A stretch of 64,000 nt of DNA from Peptoclostridium litorale DSM 5388 (lineage in GTDB: Bacteria; Bacillota; Clostridia; Peptostreptococcales; Peptostreptococcaceae): positions 124,001 to 188,000 of the forward strand of contig NZ_FSRH01000002.1 in the NCBI RefSeq assembly GCF_900141635.1, in the 5' to 3' direction. The notes under the pieces were generated by a model. The model saw only the letters and a program-made list of their open reading frames with translations. It did no database searches and was not told where the DNA came from. Within the stretch, counting starts at the first letter, position 1; every line of letters begins with the position of its first letter. Of the stretch, positions 18,097 through 27,722 are shown in pieces. A program made the translations under genes and the position numbers.

Positions 18097-19137
18097 TTAT
18101 GAAGCAAGTCTCTTTTCTTCAAGTGCATTTTCTGATTCTGAAAGCTTGCTTTTGAATATAAACTTGTATAGCGTAGTTCCGAGAAGCCCTCCTACGATAC
18201 CTCCAACAACCGCAAATCCTATAGCCTTTAAAACCATCATAGGCTCGTTGAATGCAAATGGAGCAAGTAGTCCTGGTATAGGCGATGCCGTTCCCGGAGC
18301 ATTGTTTACTATTCCAAAGTATGCCGCTGCTATTCCTGCAAGTCCTCCTCCAATGAAGTTTGAACCGAATATAGGTATTGGGTTTTTAGAAACCACGTCA
18401 GCCTGAGTAAGAGGCTCAAGCATTACACCTATTACATTACTTGAATCTCCAAATTTAAGCCTTTGGAATACTATTCCGTTTGTGAAAGATCCACCAACAC
18501 ATGCTATTGCCGCTATTCCCATAGGAAGTCCTGTAAGTCCAAGCATAGCTGTAAGTGCCATAGAGCTTAGTGGAGATGTACAAATCATCTTCATTATTCC
18601 TCCAAGAAGGAATCCCATAAGTATAGGCGACTGATTAGATGCAACTATTATCATGTCTCCTATGTTAGCCATTGTTCCGTCAACAACTGGAGCTACCTGA
18701 AGCGCTATAAGTCTTGCAAGCGGAGCCAGTACTAGAACACCTACTATTGAGTCAAGACCTTTTGGAAGCTTCTTCTCAAGAACAGGTCCTATGAATCCTA
18801 TTGCGTATCCAGCTATGAATCCTGGAAGTATTCCAACTCCAAGAAGAGATATTCCGGCTGCAACTGCATATACCGGGTTAAGTCCCATGTTTATAGATAC
18901 AAGGATTGTAGCTGCAACTCCTCCAAAACTTCCCGCAGAGCTTCCAACCGATCCCAAAAATTCAAATCCCAAGAAATCTCCAAATATGTACCTGTGTATC
19001 GCTTCAACAAGGAAACTCGCTACAGCTGCGTTTGCAAGCCCTCCCATTGCCTTGTCTCCCTTTGGCGCCTTCATGCTGAATATCGAAAAAAGCGCAAGCG
19101 TCATTATAAGTAAACTCATCCCTTTTAGTATTTCCAT
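18097..19137 (-). CDS. PfoR-like membrane protein (PTS_EIIC_2 family)
   Basis: A 346-residue, very hydrophobic protein with about nine to ten membrane segments and Gly-rich loops (SSAGSFGGVAATI, GSNFIGGGLAGIAA, ASPIPGLLAPFAFN). It resembles the PTS EIIC-like family that includes the perfringolysin regulator PfoR of Clostridium perfringens. No phosphorylation domains are fused to it. Whether it transports a sugar or acts in regulation is not known. ATG 19137 has GGAGG 7 bases upstream; the longer frame to 19191 is not used. It ends 57 bases before the start of the glycine riboswitch. Confidence 0.8.
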   Translation of the reverse strand: MEILKGMSLLIMTLALFSIFSMKAPKGDKAMGGLANAAVASFLVEAIHRYIFGDFLGFEFLGSVGSSAGSFGGVAATILVSINMGLNPVYAVAAGISLLGVGILPGFIAGYAIGFIGPVLEKKLPKGLDSIVGVLVLAPLARLIALQVAPVVDGTMANIGDMIIVASNQSPILMGFLLGGIMKMICTSPLSSMALTAMLGLTGLPMGIAAIACVGGSFTNGIVFQRLKFGDSSNVIGVMLEPLTQADVVSKNPIPIFGSNFIGGGLAGIAAAYFGIVNNAPGTASPIPGLLAPFAFNEPMMVLKAIGFAVVGGIVGGLLGTTLYKFIFKSKLSESENALEEKRLAS

Positions 19138-19686
19138 ATTCCTACCTCCACAATATAAAATTATAATGATTACTTTGTTACTTTCTGTCATTCCCTCTAT
19201 TGAGTTAGTTCCTCACAGAATCAGAATCATAATCTGATCTACAAGTTTTTGGTGATGCTTTTTTTATGCCGGCATTTTTTGTCTAATTCATCTTATGCTA
19301 AAATTCTAACTTGCCAGGTACAAAAAACATCATGAATTTTCAATTTTTATTAAAATTTCATATAAAAAATTTATAAGTATCAAAAAATGAAAGTCTATAA
19401 GTTTAAAAAATAACAAAAAAGGCTGTATATGCCATTCCTTTTTCCAAGTTTTCAGAACATTATGCCAAAAACCGAGCCTGCCGGCATCGCTTTATTTGAT
19501 TTTTTTGTTACAATTTTATTTTTCATTTGCACAGTCTCCGGTTTTAAAATTCTATATATAATCGTATTTTATATTAAGTATACAGAATACTTGTTGCTTT
19601 AAATAAAAACACATCTGTATATTTGCACATAAAAAATCCGAATGGACAATTTACACATTCCATCCGGATCAAATAATTTCTAAAAC
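19138..19686. promoter_or_regulatory. long upstream region of the PfoR-like gene with two TGCCGGCA palindromes
   Basis: No gene is seen in these 549 bases. The 8-bp palindrome TGCCGGCA occurs at 19267-19274 and 19479-19486, 212 bases apart, each preceded by A on the same side (the first extends to ATGCCGGCAT). GC-rich boxes like these stand out in this AT-rich gap and may be operators that loop. I looked for sigma-54 boxes and known riboswitch cores and found none convincing. Confidence 0.4.
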
Positions 19687-20712
19687 TTATTTATCCTTTA
19701 TTGCCCTTCCTATAGAAAAAGCTCTTCCCACTTCGTCTCCCACACAATAGTATTTTCTTATCTCAGGGACAAACAGTATGGGATCAACTTTTCTTATGTC
19801 CACATCCCCGTTTTCATCAAGGCAATCCATGCTTATTTTGACATCCTGTATCTCACCTATGAACTGAACGTGCGAACCAATTTCTACTGTTTTCAAAAGG
19901 CTGCACTCTATGGCAACTGGAAACTCGTCTATATATGGTGCGTTTACAGTATCGCTTTTCACAGGCGTAAGTCCTGACATTTCAAACTTGTCCTCGTCCT
20001 TTCCCGAAACCATTCCAAAATAGTCCGCAGACTGAGCATTTCCAGAAGACGGTATGTTTATTGTAAATGCATTGTTTTTTATTATATTTTCATACGTCTT
20101 CCTTTCTTTCCTTATAGATACACAAATGCTCGCAGGGTTAGAACTGCAAAGCCCTCCCCAAGCTGCATTCATGGCATTTGCCTTTCCATTTTCATCGTAG
20201 CTGCAAACTATATACACCGGTGCAGGATATGATATCGTCTTTTTGCCAAAACTTTTCCTCATTTTGAACCCCTCCCTGTATTTGTCTTTTTCATTTGAAT
20301 TCAACTGTATTATCTTGTATATCTGGTCGTCTTTCACATATATCCTGTAGCAATCATTTTGAAAAGCATAGTAATCACCCATGTGCTCAATCTTCTGCAT
20401 ATCAAGAGCTACAGACATTACACTTTTTTTAGGCATTCTCGATACTGAAGCCGAAACCTTATCATCGGCCACAGCTCTTAAGAACAGCTTTGTAAGCTTC
20501 TTTTTATATCCATTCGGAACCCTGCTGGATTTTAAAGTGTTGCACCTTTTGCAGCTGAGCACAAGGTTGAATATGTCATTGGTCCCTCCCCTGCTTTTGG
20601 GAAAATAGTGGTCTATGCTCATCTGCTTGAATTTGAGGCTTTTGCCGCAAAATACGCATTTTTTTCCATCCCTTTCATATATATACGACTTGTCCACATA
20701 CTTTTTTTTCAT
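19687..20712 (-). CDS. HNH endonuclease domain fused to flavin reductase (flavoredoxin) domain
   Basis: Residues 1-65 form an HNH nuclease unit: CVFCGK and CKRCN zinc knuckles around MSIDHYFPKSRGGTND. Residues from 151 on are a flavoredoxin-like FMN-binding domain (ISYPAPVYIVCSYDENG, NAAWGGLCSSNPASICVSIR, FTINIPSSGNAQSADYFG). The two parts are in one uninterrupted frame of 341 codons. An internal ATG at 20262 has GGGAGGGG 6 bases upstream, exactly where a stand-alone flavoredoxin would start. So either the fusion, or the fusion plus a free reductase, may be made. The main start has GGAGGG 4 bases before ATG 20712. The nuclease target and the reductase substrate are unknown. Confidence 0.85.
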   Translation of the reverse strand: MKKKYVDKSYIYERDGKKCVFCGKSLKFKQMSIDHYFPKSRGGTNDIFNLVLSCKRCNTLKSSRVPNGYKKKLTKLFLRAVADDKVSASVSRMPKKSVMSVALDMQKIEHMGDYYAFQNDCYRIYVKDDQIYKIIQLNSNEKDKYREGFKMRKSFGKKTISYPAPVYIVCSYDENGKANAMNAAWGGLCSSNPASICVSIRKERKTYENIIKNNAFTINIPSSGNAQSADYFGMVSGKDEDKFEMSGLTPVKSDTVNAPYIDEFPVAIECSLLKTVEIGSHVQFIGEIQDVKISMDCLDENGDVDIRKVDPILFVPEIRKYYCVGDEVGRAFSIGRAIKDK

Positions 20713-20737
20713 TATGCCCTCCGGTTTTTGCTGCAGC

Positions 20738-21322
20738 TTAATCTATATCAACTTCAACATTCGAAAATCCCATTTGCATCACAAAGCTTTCAATAAGCTT
20801 TTCGGCCTTTAGATTCGCCTCTTTTAAAAAACCATCTTCCAGCACCTCTTTTTCAATGCGCTTTTTTTCATCGGCCAGGATATTTGTGACATCATCAGAT
20901 CTTATAGGGTTGAAAAGTCCTGACTTTTCATCATATATCACAACCTTGTCCTCATAGATTACATTGTCCAAAACTTTGGCGCCATCCAGCTTTATGAGTA
21001 TGCCTTTTTCGCCAGTTCGGCTTACATTTGCATTTTCAAGATCAACCCCAGCCTTGAGGTAGCCCTCAAACACCACTATGAGTTTTTTTTGGGTCAAGGG
21101 AACATTAAAACCGTTGAGCTTTTTGGAGTCCTCATAAAAGGCTATGTCCTTGTATTCATACTTCAACACTGACAGTTCTGATATTTCCAAAAGCCTGTCC
21201 TTTACTATGTCCGCTGTATCTACTTTTTTGCTGTTTTTGTATTGAACGTATTTGTCCGCCCCCAAAAGGACTATTATCAATATTAGCATTAATATGAGTA
21301 TATTCTTTTTATTCTTAATCAA
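20738..21322 (-). CDS. DUF4230 membrane-anchored protein
   Basis: 194 residues with one N-terminal membrane anchor (NILILMLILIIVLLGADKYV) and an exported domain. The segment from VKDRLLEISELSVLKYEYKDI to the C-terminal EANLKAEKLIESFVMQMGFSNVEVDI matches the DUF4230 pattern. Function unknown. The start is TTG 21322, with AAAGGGAG 9 bases upstream. It lies 25 bases before the HNH-flavoredoxin gene on the same strand and is probably cotranscribed with it. Confidence 0.8.
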   Translation of the reverse strand: MIKNKKNILILMLILIIVLLGADKYVQYKNSKKVDTADIVKDRLLEISELSVLKYEYKDIAFYEDSKKLNGFNVPLTQKKLIVVFEGYLKAGVDLENANVSRTGEKGILIKLDGAKVLDNVIYEDKVVIYDEKSGLFNPIRSDDVTNILADEKKRIEKEVLEDGFLKEANLKAEKLIESFVMQMGFSNVEVDID

Positions 21323-21680
21323 TTTAACAATCTCCCTTTACATATATTTCAGAATACTATACACCCTCAGCAAAAGGCATGTAATTTATAGTGTTCATGA
21401 AGTCAGCTGTATTCCAACTATTTGAATTATTTTCAGATTAATCGCTTTAGTCAAAAACTATATAATTCATATTATCCCATAAAGGTTACCCTGTCAATTT
21501 AGATTAGATCCTTTACATATTCGTCTTTTTCAAAGTTTAGAATTGCCAATGCCTGTCATTTTATTTTTAAAAACAATTCAAAACGGGTATATATTCTACT
21601 GTTTATCTAATAAATGTCTGAATATCTTCATTCTAGACACAGTTGCATGTCTTCAATAAATTCATAACAGGAGGTAGTAC
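21323..21680. other. divergent intergenic region before the amino acid ABC operon
   Basis: These 358 AT-rich bases separate the DUF4230 gene from the ABC operon and must hold promoters for both. I see the AGGAGG ribosome site at 21670-21675 but no secure promoter, riboswitch or T-box. Confidence 0.4.
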
Positions 21681-22541
21681 ATGAGAAATTTAAAACCGAT
21701 TAAACTGCTGGCACTTTCACTGTCTTTAATGATGCTGTGGGGATGCGGCACTAGCTCTATGGAAAAATCAGAAAATGCCAAAGAGGTAAAATCCAAAGAA
21801 CTGGTGGTTGGAATGGAACTTGCATATCCCCCGTTTGAAATGACCGACGAAAAGGGGAACCCCAGTGGGATAAGCGTTGATATTGCAAAAGCGCTCGGTG
21901 AATATCTTGGAAGAGATGTCCGAATAGAAAACATGGCGTATAACGGACTTATACCTTCCCTTCTAACTGGAAAAGTCGACTTGATCCTTTCTTCAATGAC
22001 AATAACTGAAGAAAGAAAGGAATCCATCTCTTTTTCAAACCCCTATTCTAGGTCTTACCTTTCACTTTTGATTAGTAAACCTTCGCCCGTTCAAAACTTC
22101 GAAGACCTTAATGCCAGGGGAAGAAAACTTGCAGTCAAAAAAGGCACTACCGGGCATATTTATGCCGAAAAGAACCTTCAGGATTGCGAAATAATGGTTT
22201 TCGACAAAGAAAGTGCATGTGTCCTTGAAGTCATGCAGGGAAAGGCCGATGCATTCATATATGACCAGATGACCATATATAAAAACTGGCAGCAAAATCC
22301 AAACACGACAAGAGCCGTACTCAAACCATTCCAGGATGATCCTGAATATTGGGGCATCGGCCTTAGAAAAGAAGACGAGAAGCTTAAATCTCAAATAAAT
22401 GCATTTCTATCCGAATTCTCCGATGAAGGCGGATTCGACGCGCTGGCAATGGAATATTTTGATGAGCAGAAAAAATCTTTTGACGAACTTGGAATACCTT
22501 TTTTCTTCGACATAGATGAATCTCCTAAAACAAAGCCGTAG
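21681..22541 (+). CDS. polar amino acid ABC transporter substrate-binding lipoprotein
   Basis: 286 residues with a lipoprotein signal ending LWGC (Cys22). The mature part has the family-3 solute-binding pattern: VVGMELAYPPFEMTDEKGNPSG, DLILSSMTITEERKESISFSNPY and AVKKGTTGHIYAEKN. It delivers a polar amino acid, not identified, to the permease. First gene of a three-gene plus-strand operon; AGGAGG lies 6 bases before ATG. Confidence 0.93.
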   Translation: MRNLKPIKLLALSLSLMMLWGCGTSSMEKSENAKEVKSKELVVGMELAYPPFEMTDEKGNPSGISVDIAKALGEYLGRDVRIENMAYNGLIPSLLTGKVDLILSSMTITEERKESISFSNPYSRSYLSLLISKPSPVQNFEDLNARGRKLAVKKGTTGHIYAEKNLQDCEIMVFDKESACVLEVMQGKADAFIYDQMTIYKNWQQNPNTTRAVLKPFQDDPEYWGIGLRKEDEKLKSQINAFLSEFSDEGGFDALAMEYFDEQKKSFDELGIPFFFDIDESPKTKP

Positions 22542-22553
22542 AAAGGATAATTT

Positions 22554-23417
22554 ATGAATACTTTAGATGAAACAAACGGAAAAGCCATGTCACACAAAAA
22601 CATAAAGGTAAAACGTAAATATGGAATAACATTTAAGTCTCTCTTTTTCAAAGACAAAAGTGACACCTTTCAAATATCCAGATTCAAAAACAACCTCAGC
22701 ATATCAATAGTTTTAGCAGCCTTAATACTTCTCCTTATATATTCATTCAGCAAGCTAAACTACAATTTAAGGCTTCAGACCTTATACCAGTACAGGTATA
22801 AATTCTATATGGGATTTGCAGTTACAGTTCTGACCAGCATGTGCTCTCTTGTTTTGAGCCTTGTGATAGGAATATTCTTTGCATTTGCAAGAAATTCAAG
22901 ATTCCTTCCGCTCCACTATTTCAGCAAGTTTTACGTGGAAGCTATACGGGGAACGCCTCTTCTCGTTCAAATATACGTATTTTTCTATATAGTCGCAACC
23001 GCATTCAACCTGACCAACAGATATTTTCTGGGTATACTCATACTTTCCATTTTTTCAGGCGCATATGTCAGCGAAATAATAAGGGGCGGAATTGAAAGCA
23101 TAGGAAAATCTCAAATTGAAACGGCGCGTTCACTGGGCTTTTCCCCATACCAAAAATATAGGTTCATAATAATACCGCAGGTTATAAAACGCATAATGCC
23201 TTCGCTTGCCGGCCAGTTCGTATCACTTGTGAAAGATTCCTCGCTGCTTTCAATAATAGCCGTAAATGAGTTCACCAAAAATGTTCAGGAAGTGGACTCC
23301 ATAAACTTCGCCTCAATAGAAAACTACATGGTTCTCGCGATTGGATATTTGATATTGACACTTCCGATATCAGTGATATCAAAAAAACTCGAAAGGAAAT
23401 ACACTTATGAATCTTAG
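22554..23417 (+). CDS. amino acid ABC transporter permease (HisM/GlnP type)
   Basis: 287 residues with an unusual polar N-terminal extension of about 50 residues before the first membrane helix (ISIVLAALILLLIYSF). The permease core shows TVLTSMCSLVLSLVIG, EAIRGTPLLVQIYV and the EAA-like loop ETARSLGFSPYQKYRFIIIPQ. It overlaps the ATPase gene by 11 bases, implying translational coupling. Confidence 0.93.
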   Translation: MNTLDETNGKAMSHKNIKVKRKYGITFKSLFFKDKSDTFQISRFKNNLSISIVLAALILLLIYSFSKLNYNLRLQTLYQYRYKFYMGFAVTVLTSMCSLVLSLVIGIFFAFARNSRFLPLHYFSKFYVEAIRGTPLLVQIYVFFYIVATAFNLTNRYFLGILILSIFSGAYVSEIIRGGIESIGKSQIETARSLGFSPYQKYRFIIIPQVIKRIMPSLAGQFVSLVKDSSLLSIIAVNEFTKNVQEVDSINFASIENYMVLAIGYLILTLPISVISKKLERKYTYES

Positions 23418-24141
23418 CATAAAAGACCTTTGCATTGAATACGAAGGAAAACAAGTACTCAGTTCAATAGATATCGAAATAAAAAATGCACATTCTATAG
23501 CTATAATAGGACCTTCCGGTGGAGGCAAATCTACTCTCTTGAGGATAATAGCCGGACTTGAAACTCCAAGCAGTGGGAATATTTCAATAAACGGCAAGGA
23601 TATTGCCTTCAGGGAAAATTTTCTAAATGAATACAGAAAATCAATAGGGGTCGTTTTCCAATCATATAATCTATTCCCCCATATTAGCGCCATTGAAAAC
23701 ATCACCCTTCCTCTTGTGCAAATACACAAATTGGATAAAAAAGATGCTGTCCAACGGGCTGAATCGCTCCTTAAAAGATTCCAGCTTATGGATCATTCCC
23801 ATAAAAGGCCCTCCCAGCTTTCAGGCGGCCAGCAGCAAAGGGTTGCCATAGCAAGAGCCATAGCCATAAAATCTCAGTTCCTGCTTCTTGACGAGCCTAC
23901 ATCGGCACTGGACCCTGAACTGACATCAGAGGTTCTTGATATGATAGACGAGCTAAAAGGTGAATACAGGGACCTCATACTTGTAACCCATGAAATGGGT
24001 TTTGCCAAAAAAGCCTGTGACTATACGCTCTTCATAGCAGACGGCAAGGTAATAGAACACGGTCATAGCAAGGACATATTCGAAAATCCAAAGTCGGAGC
24101 AACTCATGGGATTTTTGGATAAGATACTAGAATGGCAATGA
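23407..24141 (+). CDS. amino acid ABC transporter ATP-binding protein
   Basis: 244 residues. Walker A GPSGGGKST, Q-loop VVFQSYNLFPH, signature LSGGQQQRVAIARA, Walker B FLLLDEPTSALDPE and the H-loop LVTHEMGF are all intact. GlnQ/HisP class. Completes the importer with the two genes upstream. Confidence 0.95.
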   Translation: MNLSIKDLCIEYEGKQVLSSIDIEIKNAHSIAIIGPSGGGKSTLLRIIAGLETPSSGNISINGKDIAFRENFLNEYRKSIGVVFQSYNLFPHISAIENITLPLVQIHKLDKKDAVQRAESLLKRFQLMDHSHKRPSQLSGGQQQRVAIARAIAIKSQFLLLDEPTSALDPELTSEVLDMIDELKGEYRDLILVTHEMGFAKKACDYTLFIADGKVIEHGHSKDIFENPKSEQLMGFLDKILEWQ

Positions 24142-24207
24142 CGGGGCATTTGTATCATATCCGAATATAACGGAATAGTTCAAACCTTTTCAAAGGAATA
24201 TAAGTAA

Positions 24208-24254
24208 AACAAGATCCGAAGCTCTAGGGAATAGAGCTTCGGATCTTGTTTTTT
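24208..24254 (+). terminator. terminator of the amino acid ABC operon
   Basis: An 18-bp stem (24208-24225 with 24233-24250) and 7-base loop is followed by TTTTTT. Confidence 0.93.
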
Positions 24255-24362
24255 AAGCTTTAATGCTGCCATATGATTTTAAATCAGCCTGTATTACATA
24301 CGGTTTCGGAATAATATAAAACTTTAGCAAAAAACATTTGCGGGGATGAATCAGTACGCCTT

Positions 24363-25712
24363 TTATATTATCCCCTTTTTAGAAAATATTTTCATTGTGT
24401 ATGCTATTGTTATAAATACAGCCGACCAGTTAACCGCGAATATCCCCCACCAGACTCCAATAACGCCAAAACCCATGGCCTCTCCAAAAGCAGGAAATAT
24501 CAAAACAGGCATTAAAAGCTGTCGGTATAGGCCTATATATACTGCAAATCCAGGCTTTTTCAGCCCCTGGAGAGCCGATATTGATACGTTCAAAAGCACA
24601 TATGTGTTGAATGTAAACACCTCTATCCTAAGATACTGTGCCCCAGATATTATGACCTGGCTGTCCCTGCTGAAAAACCCTACCAGAGACTTTGCAAATG
24701 GAAAAACAACAGCCATGGCCAATGTCATTATTGCAACTCCATAAATCATGGATGTTTTATATGCACTCCAAATTCTTTCATACTTTTGGGCTCCAAAATT
24801 TTGCCCAACTATTGAGAGCACAGCCACATTAAGCCCTATTGTAGGAAGAAGCGCAATCTGCTCTATCCTGAGTGATATCCCATAAGCCGCTATCGTCTTT
24901 GCCCCGGAGTATTCCATTATGAAATAGTTTATTACAAACATGCCTGCCGCTATGCTTGCCATGTTAAGCGCCGACGGTATCCCCTGCTGAAGTATTTGGA
25001 AATAATGAAAAATAGAAGGCTTGATTTCATATATCCCTATTCCATCGAAAATACCCTTTTGAACAATTCTTTTCAAAAGATATGCACTTCCTAAAGCCTG
25101 TACTGCAACAGTTGCAAGTGCCACTCCGGCAGTCCCCATTTTAGGCATTCCAAATATGCCAAATATAAAAAGCGGGTCCAGTATTATGTTCACAAAAAAA
25201 CCTATTATGAGAAAATTCCTGTATGGCTTAGTGTCTCCATATGCTGAAAGTATTGAATTTAACGCCGCATTGAGCGAGAAAAAAACAACGCCGTAAAGCA
25301 CCACATTCATGTACCCCAGGGCCTCTTTAAGCGACCTTCCCTGTGCTCCCATCAAGTTGAACATGGCCCCAATAGACAATCTCCCCGCAATTGTGAGCAG
25401 ACCCGATAAGATTATACTCAGACTTATCGAATTTACAATATATTTTCTAACTCTTTCGATGTCCATTTTCCCTATCTCATTTGAAATAATAGCCGTAGCA
25501 CCTGTTCCCATCCCTGCCGTAAATGCAATTATTATGAAAAATGCCGGAAACGAGAGTGAAAGACCTGCAAGGGCATCAGTAGAAAGCATTCCTGCATAAA
25601 GTGTATCAGTTACATTAAACATTGTATTAAATAAAAAACCTGTACTTGCAGGTACTGAAAGCCTCTTTATGAGTTCTTTTATATCGCCTTCTAGAAGCAT
25701 TGCATCATTCAT
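24363..25712 (-). CDS. MATE-family efflux transporter
   Basis: 449 residues with twelve predicted membrane helices in two six-helix halves; the C-terminal half begins near LQQGIPSALNMASIAAG. The N-terminal region PASTGFLFNTMFNVTDTLYAG is typical of the DinF/NorM superfamily. It probably exports drugs or metabolites using a cation gradient; the substrate is unknown. It appears to be transcribed alone, downstream of the ribose operon terminator. Confidence 0.92.
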   Translation of the reverse strand: MNDAMLLEGDIKELIKRLSVPASTGFLFNTMFNVTDTLYAGMLSTDALAGLSLSFPAFFIIIAFTAGMGTGATAIISNEIGKMDIERVRKYIVNSISLSIILSGLLTIAGRLSIGAMFNLMGAQGRSLKEALGYMNVVLYGVVFFSLNAALNSILSAYGDTKPYRNFLIIGFFVNIILDPLFIFGIFGMPKMGTAGVALATVAVQALGSAYLLKRIVQKGIFDGIGIYEIKPSIFHYFQILQQGIPSALNMASIAAGMFVINYFIMEYSGAKTIAAYGISLRIEQIALLPTIGLNVAVLSIVGQNFGAQKYERIWSAYKTSMIYGVAIMTLAMAVVFPFAKSLVGFFSRDSQVIISGAQYLRIEVFTFNTYVLLNVSISALQGLKKPGFAVYIGLYRQLLMPVLIFPAFGEAMGFGVIGVWWGIFAVNWSAVFITIAYTMKIFSKKGII

Positions 25713-25783
25713 ATTCCCACCACCTTCTCACATATAGATCACAGCTTTATGCATATTCTATTTTTACCCCAAAAAAACAAAAA

Positions 25784-25815
25784 ACCCATGGAAAAAGCAT
25801 CCACGGGTTTTGGCT
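25784..25815 (-). terminator. terminator of the ribose operon
   Basis: AAAACCCGTGG pairs with CCATGGGTTTT (one G-T pair) around a loop, and the minus strand continues into a T run. It lies just after the rbsB stop. Confidence 0.85.
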
Positions 25816-25824
25816 TTTATGCTA

Positions 25825-26730
25825 TTATTCAGTTACAAGCTTAAGATCTACTGGTATGAACTGCTCAACAGTTTCCCCTGCTATTATCTTTCCTGCAGTT
25901 TCAACGCCAAGCGCTCCTATCATGTCCGGCTGCTGAGCCACAGTTGCCGCCAATTTTCCTTCTTTAACTGAGTTTACGGCATCTTCAGTAGCGTCAAATC
26001 CTACAACCATTATTTCTTTTCCGCTAGCCTCTATAGCCTGAAGCGCTCCTAGAGCCATTTCATCGTTGTGAGCGAATACAGCATCTATTTCCGGCTGAGC
26101 TTGAAGTATGTTTTCCATTACCTCAAGTCCTTTTGTTCTGTCAAAGTCTGCAACCTGTTTTGCAACAACTTCAAAACCTTCTTTTCCCTCTATCGCCTCA
26201 TTGAATCCCTTACCTCTGTCTCTTGCCGCTGAAGTTCCAGCTATTCCTTCAAGTTCCACAAGCTTTGCACCTTCTGCGAATTTTTCAACTATGAACTCTC
26301 CAGCCATCTTTCCACCTGCAACATTGTCTGAAGCTATGTGGCATACAACATCTCCGCCGTTTGCTCCTCTGTCAAGAGTAACCACTGGAATATTTGCCTC
26401 ATTTGCAGCCTTAACCGAGTTTACAACCGCATCTGAGTCAGTAGGGTTTATAAGTATTGCTGAAACACCTCTTGTAACAAGGTCCTCAACGTTTGCTATC
26501 TCTTTTGAAGGATCGTTTTGCGAGTCAAGAACTATAAGCTCGTATCCAAGTTCTTCAGCCTTGCTCTTTGCCCCCTCTTGAAGCGTAACAAAGAACGGAT
26601 TGTTAAGAGTCGATACTACAAGACCTATCTTTTGAGTTCCCTCTGTTTGTGCTTCCTCTTTAGCCCCACAGGCTGTAAGAGCTCCAATTACAAGAACAAG
26701 TGACATTAAAATCGAAATCAGTTTCTTCAT
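25825..26730 (-). CDS. rbsB: ribose ABC transporter substrate-binding lipoprotein
   Basis: 301 residues with lipobox LTAC (Cys21). The mature protein has the periplasmic-binding-protein type I pattern: [46 protein letters not shown] and [11 protein letters not shown]. Last gene of the rbs operon. Ribose is inferred from the surrounding rbs genes. Confidence 0.94.
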   Translation of the reverse strand: MKKLISILMSLVLVIGALTACGAKEEAQTEGTQKIGLVVSTLNNPFFVTLQEGAKSKAEELGYELIVLDSQNDPSKEIANVEDLVTRGVSAILINPTDSDAVVNSVKAANEANIPVVTLDRGANGGDVVCHIASDNVAGGKMAGEFIVEKFAEGAKLVELEGIAGTSAARDRGKGFNEAIEGKEGFEVVAKQVADFDRTKGLEVMENILQAQPEIDAVFAHNDEMALGALQAIEASGKEIMVVGFDATEDAVNSVKEGKLAATVAQQPDMIGALGVETAGKIIAGETVEQFIPVDLKLVTE

Positions 26731-26789
26731 GGTGAATCCTCCTTTAATTTTTATATATTTATATTTTGCCGATTGCTCGGCGCGAAGCC

Positions 26790-27722
26790 TTATTTGCTCT
26801 TCTTGTCGATAAGAACCGCGACAAGTATTACCATACCCTTAATCATCATCTGATAATACGATGAAACGTCCATAAGGTTAAGCGCATTTCCAAGTATGCC
26901 TATTATTAGGGCTCCTATGACGGTTCCCATTATGCTTCCCGCTCCACCTGTAAGGCTTGTTCCTCCAAGAACTACTGCCGCTATGGCATCCAGCTCATAT
27001 CCTGTTCCAGCAGTAGGCTGTGCAGATGAAAGCCTCGCTGTTATTATTATCCCCGCAAGCGCGGCCATTAAACCACTTATTGCATAAACATATATTTTTA
27101 TCTTATCCGTATTAAGTCCTGAAAGTCTTGAAGCTTCTTCATTTCCTCCAAGCGCATATACGTATCTTCCAAGTCTTGTCTGTGTAAGTAAATAGAAGCC
27201 CAGTGCAAATACTATGATCATTATATATATGGGTACAGGAATTTTCATAAAATATCCGGCTCCTATGCTGCTGAATGCCTCATATCCCTTTGCGCCAGTA
27301 AATGTTATGGGCTTTCCCTTTGTGAACACAAGTGTTGCACCTCTTAGTATCGTCATGGTGGCAAGCGTTGCAATAAATGGCTGTACTTTGCCCTTGCTTA
27401 TAACAACCCCACTGCACATTCCCGAAACAGCTCCAACAAATAGAGTTATCGCCACAACAGCTATTATGTTGACATCTGCTGAAAGAAGACTTGCGCATAT
27501 AGCACCTGTAAACGCAAGTATAGATCCCACAGAAAGATCTATTCCACCTGTGAGTATTACAAATGTCATTCCAGCTGCTATAACCGAATTTATGGAAGTC
27601 TGCCTAAATACATTCAGCATGTTCGGCCAGGTTAAAAATCTTGGATTTAAAAACGAAATTATTATTGTAAAAATTAAAAGTCCTATTATCGATTTGAATT
27701 TCATTAGCGTCTGCTTGTTCAT
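26790..27722 (-). CDS. rbsC: ribose ABC transporter permease
   Basis: About 310 residues, with eight or more membrane helices and motifs [17 protein letters not shown] and [16 protein letters not shown] of the BPD_transp_2 family. ATG 27722 overlaps the rbsA stop (TAATG), with GAGGAGG upstream; the longer frame to 27752 is inside rbsA. Works with RbsA and RbsB. Confidence 0.95.
   Translation of the reverse strand: MNKQTLMKFKSIIGLLIFTIIISFLNPRFLTWPNMLNVFRQTSINSVIAAGMTFVILTGGIDLSVGSILAFTGAICASLLSADVNIIAVVAITLFVGAVSGMCSGVVISKGKVQPFIATLATMTILRGATLVFTKGKPITFTGAKGYEAFSSIGAGYFMKIPVPIYIMIIVFALGFYLLTQTRLGRYVYALGGNEEASRLSGLNTDKIKIYVYAISGLMAALAGIIITARLSSAQPTAGTGYELDAIAAVVLGGTSLTGGAGSIMGTVIGALIIGILGNALNLMDVSSYYQMMIKGMVILVAVLIDKKSK

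Noticed and set aside
19138-19686. A sigma-54 promoter before the PfoR-like gene
   Set aside because: Several TGGC strings are present, but none has a GC pair at the required 12-base distance.
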